The notes: generated by a model from the sequence alone, not told the origin. A stretch of DNA of 64,000 nt from Mesorhizobium loti (GCF_003148495.1 NZ_QGGH01000001.1:310986-374985); one strand, 5' to 3'; numbered from the stretch's first letter, positions 34,887 through 43,913 are shown. Program-made: numbers and translations.

Positions 34887-35759
34887 TCAGGACCGATCCG
34901 TCTGGATGCCGAACAGACCTTGCGGACGTATGGTCAGAACGCCCATCACGAAGATGAAGCCGACGATGTCGCGCAGTCCATTGCCGAGATAGCCGGTGAC
35001 GAGGGATTCGACGATGCCGAGAGCAAGGCCCGCGATGATTGCACCCTCGATGCTCCCCATGCCGGCCAGAACCACGATCACAAAGGCTTTCATGACGATC
35101 AGGCTGCCGGCATTTGGCTGAACGGTGAAGACAGTCGCCATAAGCGCGCCGGCCAGTCCGGCAAGAGCCGCGCCGATGGCAAAGGTCACCACGCCGACAC
35201 GACGGACATTGATGCCGCAAATCCGTGCCACGGTCGCATTTTCCGACATGGCCCGAAGAGACAGGCCGATCCAGGTGTATTTCAGCACCACAAGCAGGGC
35301 GGTCACCGTGACGGCTGCGAGGGCTACGATCGCAAGGCGCTCGCTGGTCAGGAAGATGTTGCCGATCTGAATGGCGCCACGTGGCAGGCCGCTCCTGGCA
35401 AGCATCGGTTCCGGTCCGGCAATCTTGAGCACGATGTTCTGCAGCAGGATCGACAGTCCGAAAGACGCGATGATGACGTTTGTCGGATCCTTCTTGGCGA
35501 TCGGCACGAAGATGGCGCGCTCGATGAACCAACCCAACATCACCATCACAACGATAACAAGCACGATCGAGGGAAGGGGGCCGATGCCCAGGACCTGGGT
35601 TCCGACCACGGCCACGTAGCCGCCGAGCATGTAGAATTCGCCATGGGCGAAGTTGACGATTTTAAGGATGCCAAAGATGAGCGTCAGGCCGAGCGCGACA
35701 AGTACATAGCTCGACCCGACGACAACTCCGTTAGCCAGGAATTGCTGGAAAAGTATCAA
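34887..35759 (-). CDS. LivH-type ABC importer permease (TTG start)
   Basis: 290 residues. The start chosen is TTG at 35757-35759 (MILFQQFLANGVVVG), with AGGGAT upstream. The frame runs open through 145 earlier codons that belong to the antisense of the SBP gene, and no ATG fits. Family segments include NGVVVGSSYVLVALGLTLIFG, IVNFAHGEFYMLGG (about 31-44, the LivH hallmark) and the coupling loop RAMSENATVARICGI. First permease gene, 82 bases after the binding-protein gene. Confidence 0.88.
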   Translation of the reverse strand: MILFQQFLANGVVVGSSYVLVALGLTLIFGILKIVNFAHGEFYMLGGYVAVVGTQVLGIGPLPSIVLVIVVMVMLGWFIERAIFVPIAKKDPTNVIIASFGLSILLQNIVLKIAGPEPMLARSGLPRGAIQIGNIFLTSERLAIVALAAVTVTALLVVLKYTWIGLSLRAMSENATVARICGINVRRVGVVTFAIGAALAGLAGALMATVFTVQPNAGSLIVMKAFVIVVLAGMGSIEGAIIAGLALGIVESLVTGYLGNGLRDIVGFIFVMGVLTIRPQGLFGIQTDRS

Positions 35760-35841
35760 TGGTGGAATCCCTGTCCGGGCGTGAAGAAAGAAGCGGCTCC
35801 CGGGGGCGGAATCTCTCGCCTCGCGAAGCCGTCGCTGCTGC

Positions 35842-36993
35842 TTAGTCGAAGGGAAGCCATTCGCGCTTACCATTCTTGACAATCGCAAGGCCCACCTTGA
35901 ACTCGACGCTTCCCTTGTCGTCGAACTTTGCCGTCGTGCGGTCCGGTCCTTGGGACAGCGGGAAGTCCGGCATGTTGAGCAATTGCTTCTGCATCGCGGC
36001 ACCGTCCGGCTTGCCCGCGCGGCGCGCTGCCTCGATAAGAAGGCCCATGGAATCGAAGCCGATGGCGCTGTAGACGTCAGGCTCTTTCTTGTAGGCGGCC
36101 CGGAATTCCTTGGCGAATTCTGCGCCATGCTTGTTCGGCGTGCTGGGTTCGAACATCGAAGATACGGCGAAGCCTTCCGACGCCGGACCGGCAAGTTCGA
36201 TCAATTTGTCGCTCATCATCGAACCCGATCCGACGATCTGGGTCTGAACGCCGAGTTCGCCGGCCTGCTTGATGATCTGGGCGCCTGAATCCATCAGGCC
36301 GGCGATATAAACGGCCGAAGGCGACTGGGCGCGAACGTTGGTCAACGATGAATAGAAGTCTTTGTCGCCAGGATTGTATGCTTCCATGGCAACGACCTTG
36401 CCGCCGATACCCTCATAGTTCGACTTGAACTCGTCGGCCAGCGATTTGCCGTAAATCGAGTTTTCGTAGAGCACCGCCACCGTCTTCGCGTTCAGCTTTT
36501 TGAGCGTGTCGGAGGCGGTCTGCTTGGCCTGGGCCCTGCTGCCGGGAAAGGCGCGGAAGAACCATGGGTCTCCGGCCGTATTGGCATCGGTGACGGCGGA
36601 AGACGTCGAACCGGCCGAGATCATCGGTACCTTGTATTCCTTGGCGACCTTGCTTTCAGCCGCAGCGACGGCGCTAACATAGGTGCCGCTGATGCCGACG
36701 ACGTGGTCCTGCTCGATGAGCTTGCGGACCGCGGTTACACCCTTCGTCGGATTGCCTTCGTCGTCCTCGATGAACACCTTGACGTCCTGATCGAAGACGC
36801 CGCCCTTCTGGTTTGCCTGCTTGACGGCAAACTCGATGCCTTCGCGGATCGATGTGCCGGCAAGCGAAGCCGGGCCGGACAGCGGCAGTGAGACGCCCAG
36901 CTTCAGCTGTTCTGCAAACGCTGCGGATATCGCGACGGACGAGATCATTACGGAAAGTCCAGCGGCAGCAGCCGCTTTTACCCAAATAGCCAT
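35842..36993 (-). CDS. Branched-chain amino acid/amide-type ABC substrate-binding protein
   Basis: 383 residues from the ATG at 36991-36993, with AAGAGG five bases upstream; a GTG two codons earlier would also fit. A Sec signal peptide (AAAAAGLSVMISSVAISAAFA) precedes the mature protein QLKLGVSLPLSGP, the standard peripheral-binding-protein type I opening. Then KGVTAVRKLIEQDHVVGISG and ENSIYGKSLADEF. These Leu/Ile/Val-type proteins bind amino acids, amides, urea and aromatic acids; the ligand is not readable. It heads the nine-gene operon, and the IclR gene lies divergently. Confidence 0.9.
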   Translation of the reverse strand: MAIWVKAAAAAGLSVMISSVAISAAFAEQLKLGVSLPLSGPASLAGTSIREGIEFAVKQANQKGGVFDQDVKVFIEDDEGNPTKGVTAVRKLIEQDHVVGISGTYVSAVAAAESKVAKEYKVPMISAGSTSSAVTDANTAGDPWFFRAFPGSRAQAKQTASDTLKKLNAKTVAVLYENSIYGKSLADEFKSNYEGIGGKVVAMEAYNPGDKDFYSSLTNVRAQSPSAVYIAGLMDSGAQIIKQAGELGVQTQIVGSGSMMSDKLIELAGPASEGFAVSSMFEPSTPNKHGAEFAKEFRAAYKKEPDVYSAIGFDSMGLLIEAARRAGKPDGAAMQKQLLNMPDFPLSQGPDRTTAKFDDKGSVEFKVGLAIVKNGKREWLPFD

Positions 36994-37026
36994 GTTCACC
37001 TCTTTAAGTTGGGCTGCCGCAATTTT

Positions 37027-37047
37027 TTATATTGTAATGCGATATAA
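37027..37047. promoter_or_regulatory. Palindrome between the Liv operon and the IclR gene
   Basis: TTATAT and ATATAA (six pairs), with a G/C pair further in (TTATATTG-n5-GCGATATAA form), in the AT-rich 113-base divergent promoter space. Size and symmetry match an IclR-type operator, so the IclR protein probably controls both directions. No binding data can be seen. Confidence 0.4.
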
Positions 37048-37106
37048 CTTATCTTATTATGGTTTAATCGGGCGGTCAAGCGCTGAGCCTATGGAGGGAT
37101 GCACCT

Positions 37107-37874
37107 GTGAGCGATGACGATTCGTTGTTCGTGAAATCGCTGGCGAAAGCATTTCAGCTGCTCGAGGCGTTCGAGAAGAGTGGCGATGGCGGACGCCTGA
37201 CACACAAGGATATGAAACAGCTGACCGGTCTGGATGCCAGCACGGTTCAGCGCATGTCCCATACGCTGGTCAAACTCGGTTATCTTGAGCGCGGGCAGAA
37301 CCGCACCTACGTCCTCGGCAAGAAGTTCCTCCATTTCACCTTCGAGTACCTGCGCCATTCGCAGACGATCCAGCGAGCCAGCCCGATCCTCATGGATCTC
37401 CAGAACGAGACGGGGGAGCGTGTCGACCTCAGTCTCTTCGAGGATGTGGAAATCGTTTATGCGCTTCGCCGGCAATCGAAGCGTGAGACCTTCTTCGCCA
37501 CCCTGACCGGTCGACGCGTTCCGTCGTTTGCCGCGTCCGGCGGGCGGGTGGTGATGTCCCATCTGCCGCGCGACGTCGTAGAAGACATTATCGACAGATC
37601 GGCTCTCGTCCCGCAATCGCCGAAGACGGTCACGTCGCGAACCGAGATCCTTGCGGAGATCGATAGAGCCCGTGAACTTGGTTATGCATTATGCATAGAG
37701 CAGATGCTGATCGGCGAAATCGTACTTGCATCGGCGATTTTCGACGAACGCAACACGCCGATCGGCGCGGTGCATATCGCCGGCTCGCTGTCGGACTGGG
37801 ATGCCGACTCTTTCTGCCGCAAACATGCGCCGTTGGCTATTTCGGCCGCGCGGATGATTTCGAACAGATCCTGA
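37107..37874 (+). CDS. IclR family transcriptional regulator (GTG start)
   Basis: 255 residues. The start is the GTG at 37107, with GGAGGGA seven bases before. The N-terminal winged helix-turn-helix runs from about residue 7 to 70 (LAKAFQLLEAFEKSG, LTGLDASTVQRMSHTLVKLGYLE). The C-terminal effector domain (about 85-250) has ERVDLSLFEDVEIVYALRR and IGAVHIAGSL. IclR proteins usually act as ligand-responsive repressors or activators of neighbouring catabolic operons; here the Liv-SDR-CE4-amidase operon is divergent. Confidence 0.9.
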   Translation: MSDDDSLFVKSLAKAFQLLEAFEKSGDGGRLTHKDMKQLTGLDASTVQRMSHTLVKLGYLERGQNRTYVLGKKFLHFTFEYLRHSQTIQRASPILMDLQNETGERVDLSLFEDVEIVYALRRQSKRETFFATLTGRRVPSFAASGGRVVMSHLPRDVVEDIIDRSALVPQSPKTVTSRTEILAEIDRARELGYALCIEQMLIGEIVLASAIFDERNTPIGAVHIAGSLSDWDADSFCRKHAPLAISAARMISNRS

Positions 37875-37902
37875 TCCCGGCAGGGATCTGCGGGCGCCGG
37901 CG

Positions 37903-38715
37903 TCAGAACGTCGCCGGCGTATTGATCCAGATCAGCGTTGTCTGACTGTCGGAGAGATTGCGCCAGGAATGCGGCCTGTTGCTCTCGAAATAGAAGCTGT
38001 CTCCGGTGCGCAGTTCGAAGAACTGGTCGCCGTCGAGCACGACCTGCAGCTTTCCCGCCAGGACGAAGATGAATTCTTCTCCCTCGTGACGGTAGGAGCC
38101 TTCGCTGGAGGCGCCGGGCGCAAGGTCGAAACGATGACATTCCATCTGCCGCCGACCCGGGACGAGCGCATGGATGGTGACGCCCGACGAAGTGGTCGGC
38201 CACGTCGCCCATTCACCGCTGCGTACGAGCGATGCGCTTTCTTCCTGCCCCTGCTGCCCGCTGAGATCGGCGACCGTCGTCCCGAGGTGTTTTGCCACAT
38301 CGTGCAGCGCGGTGATCGAGATTCCCTGCGACGTCCGCTCGAATGTCGATAGCTGCGACAAGGAGGTCCCTGTTGCACGCGCTACTGTTTCCAGCGTCTG
38401 CCGTGCCTGCCGTCGCAAGCTCCTGACCTTCATCCCGATGGGCATGTCGTCGCCAGCGACATGGCCTTGCACGGCGGGGCGTGATTCCTGCTCGTCCTTC
38501 AGCCCTTCCTTGATGGCTGCCGGATTGAGACCTTTTTCGCTTCGCATCCAGGCAATCGTCTGCAGCCGTTCGACGAGCTCGGGATCATAGAGTCGCTGCC
38601 CCGAGGGCGTGCGGATCGGTTCGACCAGCCCCTGCTGTTCCCACAGCCTGAGTGTCGAGGGGGAAACGCCGGCGCTGCGCGCCGCTTCGGCAATTTTCAG
38701 AGGATTCTTTTGCAT
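37903..38715 (-). CDS. Three-domain regulator: MerR HTH - XRE HTH - cupin
   Basis: 270 residues from the ATG at 38713-38715. Residues 4 to about 72 are a MerR-type winged helix (KIAEAARSAGVSPSTLRLWE, GQRLYDPELVERLQTIAW). About 95-155 are a second DNA-binding domain of the XRE/HTH_3 type (KVRSLRRQARQTLETVARA, GTSLSQLSTFERTSQGIS). About 180-268 are a cupin_2 effector domain (GSYRHEGEEFIFVLAGKL, LRTGDSFYFESNRPHSW). The XRE-cupin half matches PuuR-type regulators of putrescine/GABA catabolism; the added MerR domain is unusual. It is divergent from gabT, so it probably controls gabTD. Confidence 0.85.
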   Translation of the reverse strand: MQKNPLKIAEAARSAGVSPSTLRLWEQQGLVEPIRTPSGQRLYDPELVERLQTIAWMRSEKGLNPAAIKEGLKDEQESRPAVQGHVAGDDMPIGMKVRSLRRQARQTLETVARATGTSLSQLSTFERTSQGISITALHDVAKHLGTTVADLSGQQGQEESASLVRSGEWATWPTTSSGVTIHALVPGRRQMECHRFDLAPGASSEGSYRHEGEEFIFVLAGKLQVVLDGDQFFELRTGDSFYFESNRPHSWRNLSDSQTTLIWINTPATF

Positions 38716-38777
38716 ATCCCGTGGGCAGGTTCTCGCAGGGTGAAATTTTCTAGCGGTCACAAGACGCATCTTGCAAG

Positions 38778-38809
38778 TCTACAGAAAAAATGTAGATATT
38801 TTTTTGACT
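38778..38809 (+). promoter_or_regulatory. Operator-like palindrome and -35 element upstream of gabT
   Basis: TCTACA (38778-38783) and TGTAGA (38791-38796) form a perfect six-bp palindrome around GAAAAAA. A TTGACT (38804-38809) follows, a good -35 match, about 50 bases before the gabT start. The palindrome lies in the 144-base divergent region, 63 bases from the regulator start, and is a candidate site for the MerR-XRE-cupin protein. Confidence 0.45.
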
Positions 38810-38859
38810 GAGACGTTTCGTCCTCACCACCAGTCTTCCGTTTTTCAGGGATTGCTTCC

Positions 38860-40140
38860 ATGCAGAATATCGAACTCGCAGACCGTCGCTCCGACGCCAT
38901 TTCGCGCGGCGTTGGCGTTATCACGCAGGTCTATGCGGAGCGCGCCGAAAATGCGGAGATCTGGGATGTCGAAGGCCGCCGCTATATCGATTTCGCTGCT
39001 GGCATCGCGGTGGTCAACACGGGACATCGGCACCCCAAGGTCATCGCTGCGGTCAAAGACCAGCTCGACCATTTTACCCATACCTGCCATCAAGTGGTTC
39101 CCTACGAGAATTATGTGCGCCTCGCGGAGCGGCTGAACAAAGCCGTTCCGGGCAACTTCAAAAAGAAGACCGTCTTCGTCACGACAGGTGCGGAAGCTGT
39201 GGAAAATGCGATCAAGATCGCCCGCGCCGCGACCAACCGCTCGGCGATCATCGCCTTCACTGGCGCCTTCCATGGCCGCACGTTCATGGGCATGGCGCTG
39301 ACCGGCAAAGTGGTCCCCTACAAGGTCGGTTTCGGCGCTATGCTGCCGGATGTCTATCATGTGCCTTTCCCGGTCGAACTGCATGGCTACACGGTCGACG
39401 ATTCGCTCACCGTGCTCGACAAGCTGTTCAAGGCGGATGTCGATCCCAATCGTGTGGCGGCGTTTATCGTCGAACCCGTTCAGGGCGAGGGCGGCTTTTA
39501 CGAGGTGCCAAAGGCGTTCATGCAGAAGCTGCGCGAGATCGCCGACAAACATGGCATCCTGCTGATCGCCGATGAGGTGCAGACCGGCTTCTCGCGCACC
39601 GGCAAGCTGTTTGCCATGGAACATCATGGCGTGGTGGCAGACATCACCACCATGGCCAAGGGCCTTGGCGGCGGCTTCCCCATCGCAGCCGTGACGGGCC
39701 GCGCCGAGCTGATGGACGCTCCGGGGCCCGGCGGGCTCGGCGGCACCTATGCCGGCAATCCGATCGGCGTCGCCGCCGCCAATGCCGTTCTCGACGTGAT
39801 CGAGGAAGAGGGCCTCAACGACCGGGCGACGTTGCTTGGCAACCGGCTGAAGCAGCGCCTGCAGTCGCTTGCCGACGCCGTGCCACAGATCGCCGACATT
39901 CGCGGGCCGGGTTTCATGAACGCCGTCGAATTCAACGTGCCAAGGAGCAAAATGCCAAATGCCGAGTTCACCAACAAGGTGCGCGAAAAGGCGCTGACCA
40001 AGGGCCTGATCCTGTTAACCTGCGGCGTTTACGGCAATGTCATCCGTTTTCTCGCGCCGCTGACAATCCAGGACGAGGTGTTTTCCGAAGCGCTCGACAT
40101 CCTGGAGGAAACCTTGCGCGAATGCGCCAAGGAGGCATGA
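38860..40140 (+). CDS. gabT: 4-aminobutyrate--2-oxoglutarate transaminase
   Basis: 426 residues, full length. Transfers the amino group of GABA (and other omega-amino acids such as 5-aminovalerate) to 2-oxoglutarate. Visible sites: VTTGAEAVENAIKIAR (about 108-123, PLP phosphate loop), AFHGRTFMGMALTG (136-149), Glu205 in IVEPVQGEGGF, IADEVQTGFSRTGK with Asp238 binding the PLP ring nitrogen, and Lys267 in TTMAKGLGGGFP, the Schiff-base lysine. The product, succinate semialdehyde, is taken by gabD, whose start overlaps by four bases. Confidence 0.92.
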   Translation: MQNIELADRRSDAISRGVGVITQVYAERAENAEIWDVEGRRYIDFAAGIAVVNTGHRHPKVIAAVKDQLDHFTHTCHQVVPYENYVRLAERLNKAVPGNFKKKTVFVTTGAEAVENAIKIARAATNRSAIIAFTGAFHGRTFMGMALTGKVVPYKVGFGAMLPDVYHVPFPVELHGYTVDDSLTVLDKLFKADVDPNRVAAFIVEPVQGEGGFYEVPKAFMQKLREIADKHGILLIADEVQTGFSRTGKLFAMEHHGVVADITTMAKGLGGGFPIAAVTGRAELMDAPGPGGLGGTYAGNPIGVAAANAVLDVIEEEGLNDRATLLGNRLKQRLQSLADAVPQIADIRGPGFMNAVEFNVPRSKMPNAEFTNKVREKALTKGLILLTCGVYGNVIRFLAPLTIQDEVFSEALDILEETLRECAKEA

Positions 40141-41627
40141 CAGTGAGCATTTCCAACGCTTTGCTTGCACGTTTGAAGGATCCGTCGCTTGTTACTGACA
40201 AGGCCTTGATCGCCGGTGAATGGCTGTCGGCGGCCGATGGCGGCAAGTCCTTTGACATAACCAACCCCTCGACCGGTGACGTTATCGCGACCCTGCCGGA
40301 CATGGGTCGCGCGGAGGCGGCCCGCGCTGTCGATGCCGCCTACAAGGCGCAGAAGGACTGGGCAAAAAAGACGGCCAAGGATAGAGCCGCGATCCTTCGC
40401 AGGCTCTACGATCTGATGCTCGCCAATGCCGACGATCTTGCCGCCATCCTGACCATGGAAATGGGCAAGCCGCTGGCCGAAGCCCGCGGAGAAATCCTCT
40501 ATGGTGCCTCTTATGTCGAATGGTTCGGCGAAGAGGCCAAGCGCGTCTATGGCGATACGATCCCAGGCCACCAGCAGGACAAGCGGATCATCGTCCTCAA
40601 GCAGCCGGTTGGCGTCGTCGCGGCGATCACGCCGTGGAATTTCCCAAATGCGATGCTGGCGCGTAAGTTCGCGCCGGCTGTCGCTGCCGGCTGCGCCGTG
40701 GTGTCGAAGCCTGCGGCCGAGACGCCGCTTTCGGCGCTGTCGCTGGCGCTGCTGGCGGAACGCGCCGGACTGCCATCCGGCGTCTTCAGCGTCGTCACCT
40801 CGACCGATTCCTCGTCCATCGGCAAGGAATTCACCGAGAACGCCAAGGTGCGCAAACTGACCTTCACCGGCTCGACCGGCGTCGGCAAGATCCTGATGCG
40901 TCAGGGTGCAGAGCAGATAATGAAACTTGGTCTCGAGCTCGGCGGCAATGCGCCGTTCATCGTTTTCGACGATGCCGATCTCGATGCGGCGGTCGAAGGT
41001 GCGATGGTGTCGAAATACCGCAACAACGGCCAGACCTGCGTCTGCGCCAACCGGCTCTACGTGCAGGCTGGCGTCTACGACGTGTTTGCCGAAAAGCTGG
41101 CGGCAAAGGTTGCGGCGCTCAAGGTCGGAGACGGTTTCGAGGACGGCGTCAATGCCGGCCCGCTCATCACCCAGAAGGCCGTGGAGAAGGTGGAAGAGCA
41201 TATCGCCGATGCCCTTTCCAAGGGCGCCAGCATCATGCTGGGCGGCAAGCCCGCCGACCGAGCGGGGTTGTTCTTCCAGCCGACCATCCTGACCGGCGTG
41301 ACGTCAGACATGAAGGTCGCCCGCGAGGAAACCTTCGGACCGGTTGCGCCGCTGTTCAAGTTCGAGAGCGAGGAAGAGGTGATCGAAATGGCGAACAACA
41401 CCGAATTCGGGCTTGCCTCCTATTTTTATGCCAAGGACCTGTCGAAGGTGTTCCGCGTCGCCGAGGCGCTCGAATACGGAATGGTCGGCATCAATACCGG
41501 CCTGATCTCCAACGAGACGGCGCCTTTCGGCGGCATCAAGCAATCCGGCCAGGGCCGCGAAGGCTCGAAATATGGTCTCGAGGACTATCTGGAGATCAAA
41601 TATCTTTGCCTCTCGATCGAAGGATGA
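40137..41627 (+). CDS. gabD: Succinate-semialdehyde dehydrogenase (NAD(P)+)
   Basis: 496 residues from the ATG at 40137, which overlaps the gabT TGA (ATGA), with AAGGAGG immediately upstream. Oxidises succinate semialdehyde to succinate. Catalytic residues are Glu267 (LELGGNAPF) and Cys301 (GQTCVCANR); the cofactor region has PWNFPNAMLARK and FTGSTGVGK. Length and the GYNTG-equivalent ending (NTGLISNETAPFGGIKQSG) match GabD. It completes the GABA shunt here; it could also serve related semialdehydes. Confidence 0.92.
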   Translation: MTVSISNALLARLKDPSLVTDKALIAGEWLSAADGGKSFDITNPSTGDVIATLPDMGRAEAARAVDAAYKAQKDWAKKTAKDRAAILRRLYDLMLANADDLAAILTMEMGKPLAEARGEILYGASYVEWFGEEAKRVYGDTIPGHQQDKRIIVLKQPVGVVAAITPWNFPNAMLARKFAPAVAAGCAVVSKPAAETPLSALSLALLAERAGLPSGVFSVVTSTDSSSIGKEFTENAKVRKLTFTGSTGVGKILMRQGAEQIMKLGLELGGNAPFIVFDDADLDAAVEGAMVSKYRNNGQTCVCANRLYVQAGVYDVFAEKLAAKVAALKVGDGFEDGVNAGPLITQKAVEKVEEHIADALSKGASIMLGGKPADRAGLFFQPTILTGVTSDMKVAREETFGPVAPLFKFESEEEVIEMANNTEFGLASYFYAKDLSKVFRVAEALEYGMVGINTGLISNETAPFGGIKQSGQGREGSKYGLEDYLEIKYLCLSIEG

Positions 41628-41689
41628 GGGCTGACCCGCTCATTGCTTACCTCCTGAACACGGCAACGGCCGGCACCGAAATGGTGGCA

Positions 41690-42120
41690 TGGAAACCGTC
41701 GTCCGGCCGATCGCAGCCAGCGATGGAACAGGAATGGCGGCGGCTGTGGACCGCCTATCTCGACTCCAACGAAACCAGCGTGACGGAGTTTATCAGACCA
41801 CCTTCAGCCGCTTGGTTTGGAGGGCGAATTTGAGCCCAACGGCTTCATCGCCATGGTGGATGAAAAGCCGGTCGGCTTGTGCAGTATCCAGCATAGAACG
41901 CCCTGGTCGACCAAGAACAATTGTTATCCGCAGGAGCTCCATGCCGATCCCGAGGGCTAAAGCACGGGCGTCGGGAGGGCCATCATCGAAACGGTCTATG
42001 CAAAGGCCGACGAACTTAGCATACGCCAGCCTATTGCGGCCGATCCGGTCATAGATCCCGCGCGCCGTGGCATTGTGCCTCTGGTCAGCCAATAGACGTT
42101 GGGCCAGCCTACGAGCACGC
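41690..42120 (+). pseudogene. GNAT acetyltransferase remnant with inverted C-terminal part
   Basis: Frame pieces read VRPIAASDG, VYQTTFSRL, FEPNGFIAMVDEKPVG, RTPWSTKNNCY and GVGRAIIETVYAKADEL, with frameshifts between them: a GNAT acetyltransferase with the A-motif-like GVGRAIIE. The expected C-terminal motif (VYWLT, HNATARxxYDRIG) is missing on the plus strand but is found on the minus strand at about 42115-42027, as NVYWLT and HNATARGIYDRIG. The 3' part was therefore inverted in place. Decayed, between gabD and the Dpp operon. Confidence 0.6.
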
Positions 42121-42275
42121 GCTACGCGCCATGCCCATAACGTATCGCGATCCACGCGTTTGGAGTTCGTTCGAACTCGTGATCAGCACAAAGTTTGCCA
42201 TGGAGGTCCCATCGCTGGCCTGGGCGCTGCGGCTTCCCATCTAAGAGCGCGTATGTTAGATTTGCAACTATCTTG

Positions 42276-42303
42276 TTGACACAAGTTATCTATATCACAT
42301 AAA
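42276..42303 (+). promoter_or_regulatory. Sigma70-type promoter of the Dpp operon
   Basis: TTGACA (42276-42281, perfect -35), 16 bases, then CATAAA (42298-42303). The ATG of the binding protein follows 52 bases later. A short palindrome CTTGTTGACACAAG overlaps the -35 box and may be the operator, possibly for the RpiR protein encoded at the end of the operon. Confidence 0.5.
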
Positions 42304-42354
42304 CCTCTGCCTCATGCCGAAAGGCACAAGACAAAATTTCGGGAGGAGAACTAG

Positions 42355-43902
42355 ATGAATTCCTTGAGCGGATCCCGCACGCGGGCTGCCGGCGCGGTGT
42401 TGCACGGGGCTGTCCTCGTCGCGATGGGTTTGTGTTGGGCCGTTCCGGCCTTCGCCGACGATGTCATCCGCGTGGTTTCGCCCTACCAGACTACGACGCT
42501 CGATCCGATGCGCTCCGCGGCGGCCGGCAACATCGAAACCTACGGCCAGCTTTATTCGCGCCTGCTGCGCCGCAACTACGAAACCGGCGCGCTGGAGCCG
42601 GGGCTTGCCGAGAAATGGGAGATTTCGCCGGACGGCAAGACATACACCTTCCATCTGCGCGAGGCCCAGTTCTCGGACGGTTCGCCGATCACGGCTGCCG
42701 ACGTCGCCTTCAGCCTTGACCGTATCCGGAGCGACAAGAAATCGGCTTATCCTGCGCCGCTGGGCTCCGTGGAATCGGTGACCGCGGCGGATGCGAAAAC
42801 CGTGGTGATCACCCTCAAGTCAGCCTTCGCGCCGTTCCTCGGCAATGCGGAAATCTGGAACATGGGCATCGTCTCGAAGGCCGATGTGGAGAAGCGCGGC
42901 GAGGAGGCGGCTTTCGCCACGGTCCCGGTTGCGTCGGGCCCGTATGAAGTCAAGCAGTGGAAGCCGAACGAGAAGCTCGTTCTCGAACCCAATCCGCACT
43001 ACTGGCGCAAGGGCTATCCGAAGTCGGACGCCACGGTCGAACTGATCGAGATCGCATCGCCCGAAACCCGCATCGCCATGCTGAAGGCCGGCGAGATCGA
43101 CGTGGTGCGCGCGGTGCCGTGGACGCAGATCGACGAGCTGAAGGCGACCGAGACGGTGGATATGCGACTCGAGCCTTCGACCACCATCTACATGACCCTG
43201 CTCAACCACAAGCGCGAACCCTTCTCCAATCTGAAGGCTCGGCAGGCGGCAGGCATGGCGATCGACAACAAGGCCATGACTGCGGCCATCACGCGTGGCT
43301 ATGCCGAACCCGCGAATACCACGCTGCCGGGCAGCATCGACTTCCATGACAAGGATTATCCGGGCATTCCCTACGACCCCGCCAAGGCAAAGGAATTGCT
43401 GGCCGAATCCGGCATGGTGGGGCGCGAGGTAAAGATCCTGGCGACAGCCGATGCGCCGTCGCAGCAGACGGCACTGCTGATCCAGGCCCAATGGCAGGCG
43501 ATCGGGTTGAAGCCGGTGATCGTCAATGTCGATAGTGGCGCCTGGTGGGATGCCACCGGCAAGGGCGATTACGACGCTGCCGCCAATTGGTGGTACAACG
43601 AGACCACCGATCCTGACCTCGCCGTGCGATGGGCCGTATGCGGATCCTGCGGCTCGAACTCCTACAGCACCTTCTATGAGAACCCGAAGGTGGACGCGCT
43701 CGTTGAGCAGGGAACCAAGGAGGCCGATCAGGCCAAGCGCGCGGAAATATACAAGGAGATCCAGAAGATCACCACCGAAGAGGTCGCGCAGATCCCCCTC
43801 TATTATGCGCCGAATGCGGTTGCCTATTCCAAGCGTCTCCAGGGTCTCAAGCTGACGCCCGCGCTGCAATGGACGCTGGAAGAAACCTCCCTCGGCCATT
43901 GA
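42355..43902 (+). CDS. Dipeptide/oligopeptide-type ABC substrate-binding protein
   Basis: 515 residues of solute-binding family 5. A signal peptide (about residues 12-36, GAVLHGAVLVAMGLCWAVPAFA) precedes the mature start DDVIRVVSPYQTTTLDP. Family marks: YETGALEPGLAEKWEISPDGKTYTFHLRE (about 75-104), SDGSPITAADVAFSLDRI and the late EIYKEIQKITTEEVAQIPLYY. These proteins bring in peptides, nickel, opines, glutathione or oligo-amides. It opens the operon, preceded by the promoter at 42276, and is followed by a hairpin. Confidence 0.9.
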   Translation: MNSLSGSRTRAAGAVLHGAVLVAMGLCWAVPAFADDVIRVVSPYQTTTLDPMRSAAAGNIETYGQLYSRLLRRNYETGALEPGLAEKWEISPDGKTYTFHLREAQFSDGSPITAADVAFSLDRIRSDKKSAYPAPLGSVESVTAADAKTVVITLKSAFAPFLGNAEIWNMGIVSKADVEKRGEEAAFATVPVASGPYEVKQWKPNEKLVLEPNPHYWRKGYPKSDATVELIEIASPETRIAMLKAGEIDVVRAVPWTQIDELKATETVDMRLEPSTTIYMTLLNHKREPFSNLKARQAAGMAIDNKAMTAAITRGYAEPANTTLPGSIDFHDKDYPGIPYDPAKAKELLAESGMVGREVKILATADAPSQQTALLIQAQWQAIGLKPVIVNVDSGAWWDATGKGDYDAAANWWYNETTDPDLAVRWAVCGSCGSNSYSTFYENPKVDALVEQGTKEADQAKRAEIYKEIQKITTEEVAQIPLYYAPNAVAYSKRLQGLKLTPALQWTLEETSLGH

Positions 43903-43913
43903 GCCGCCTCAAG

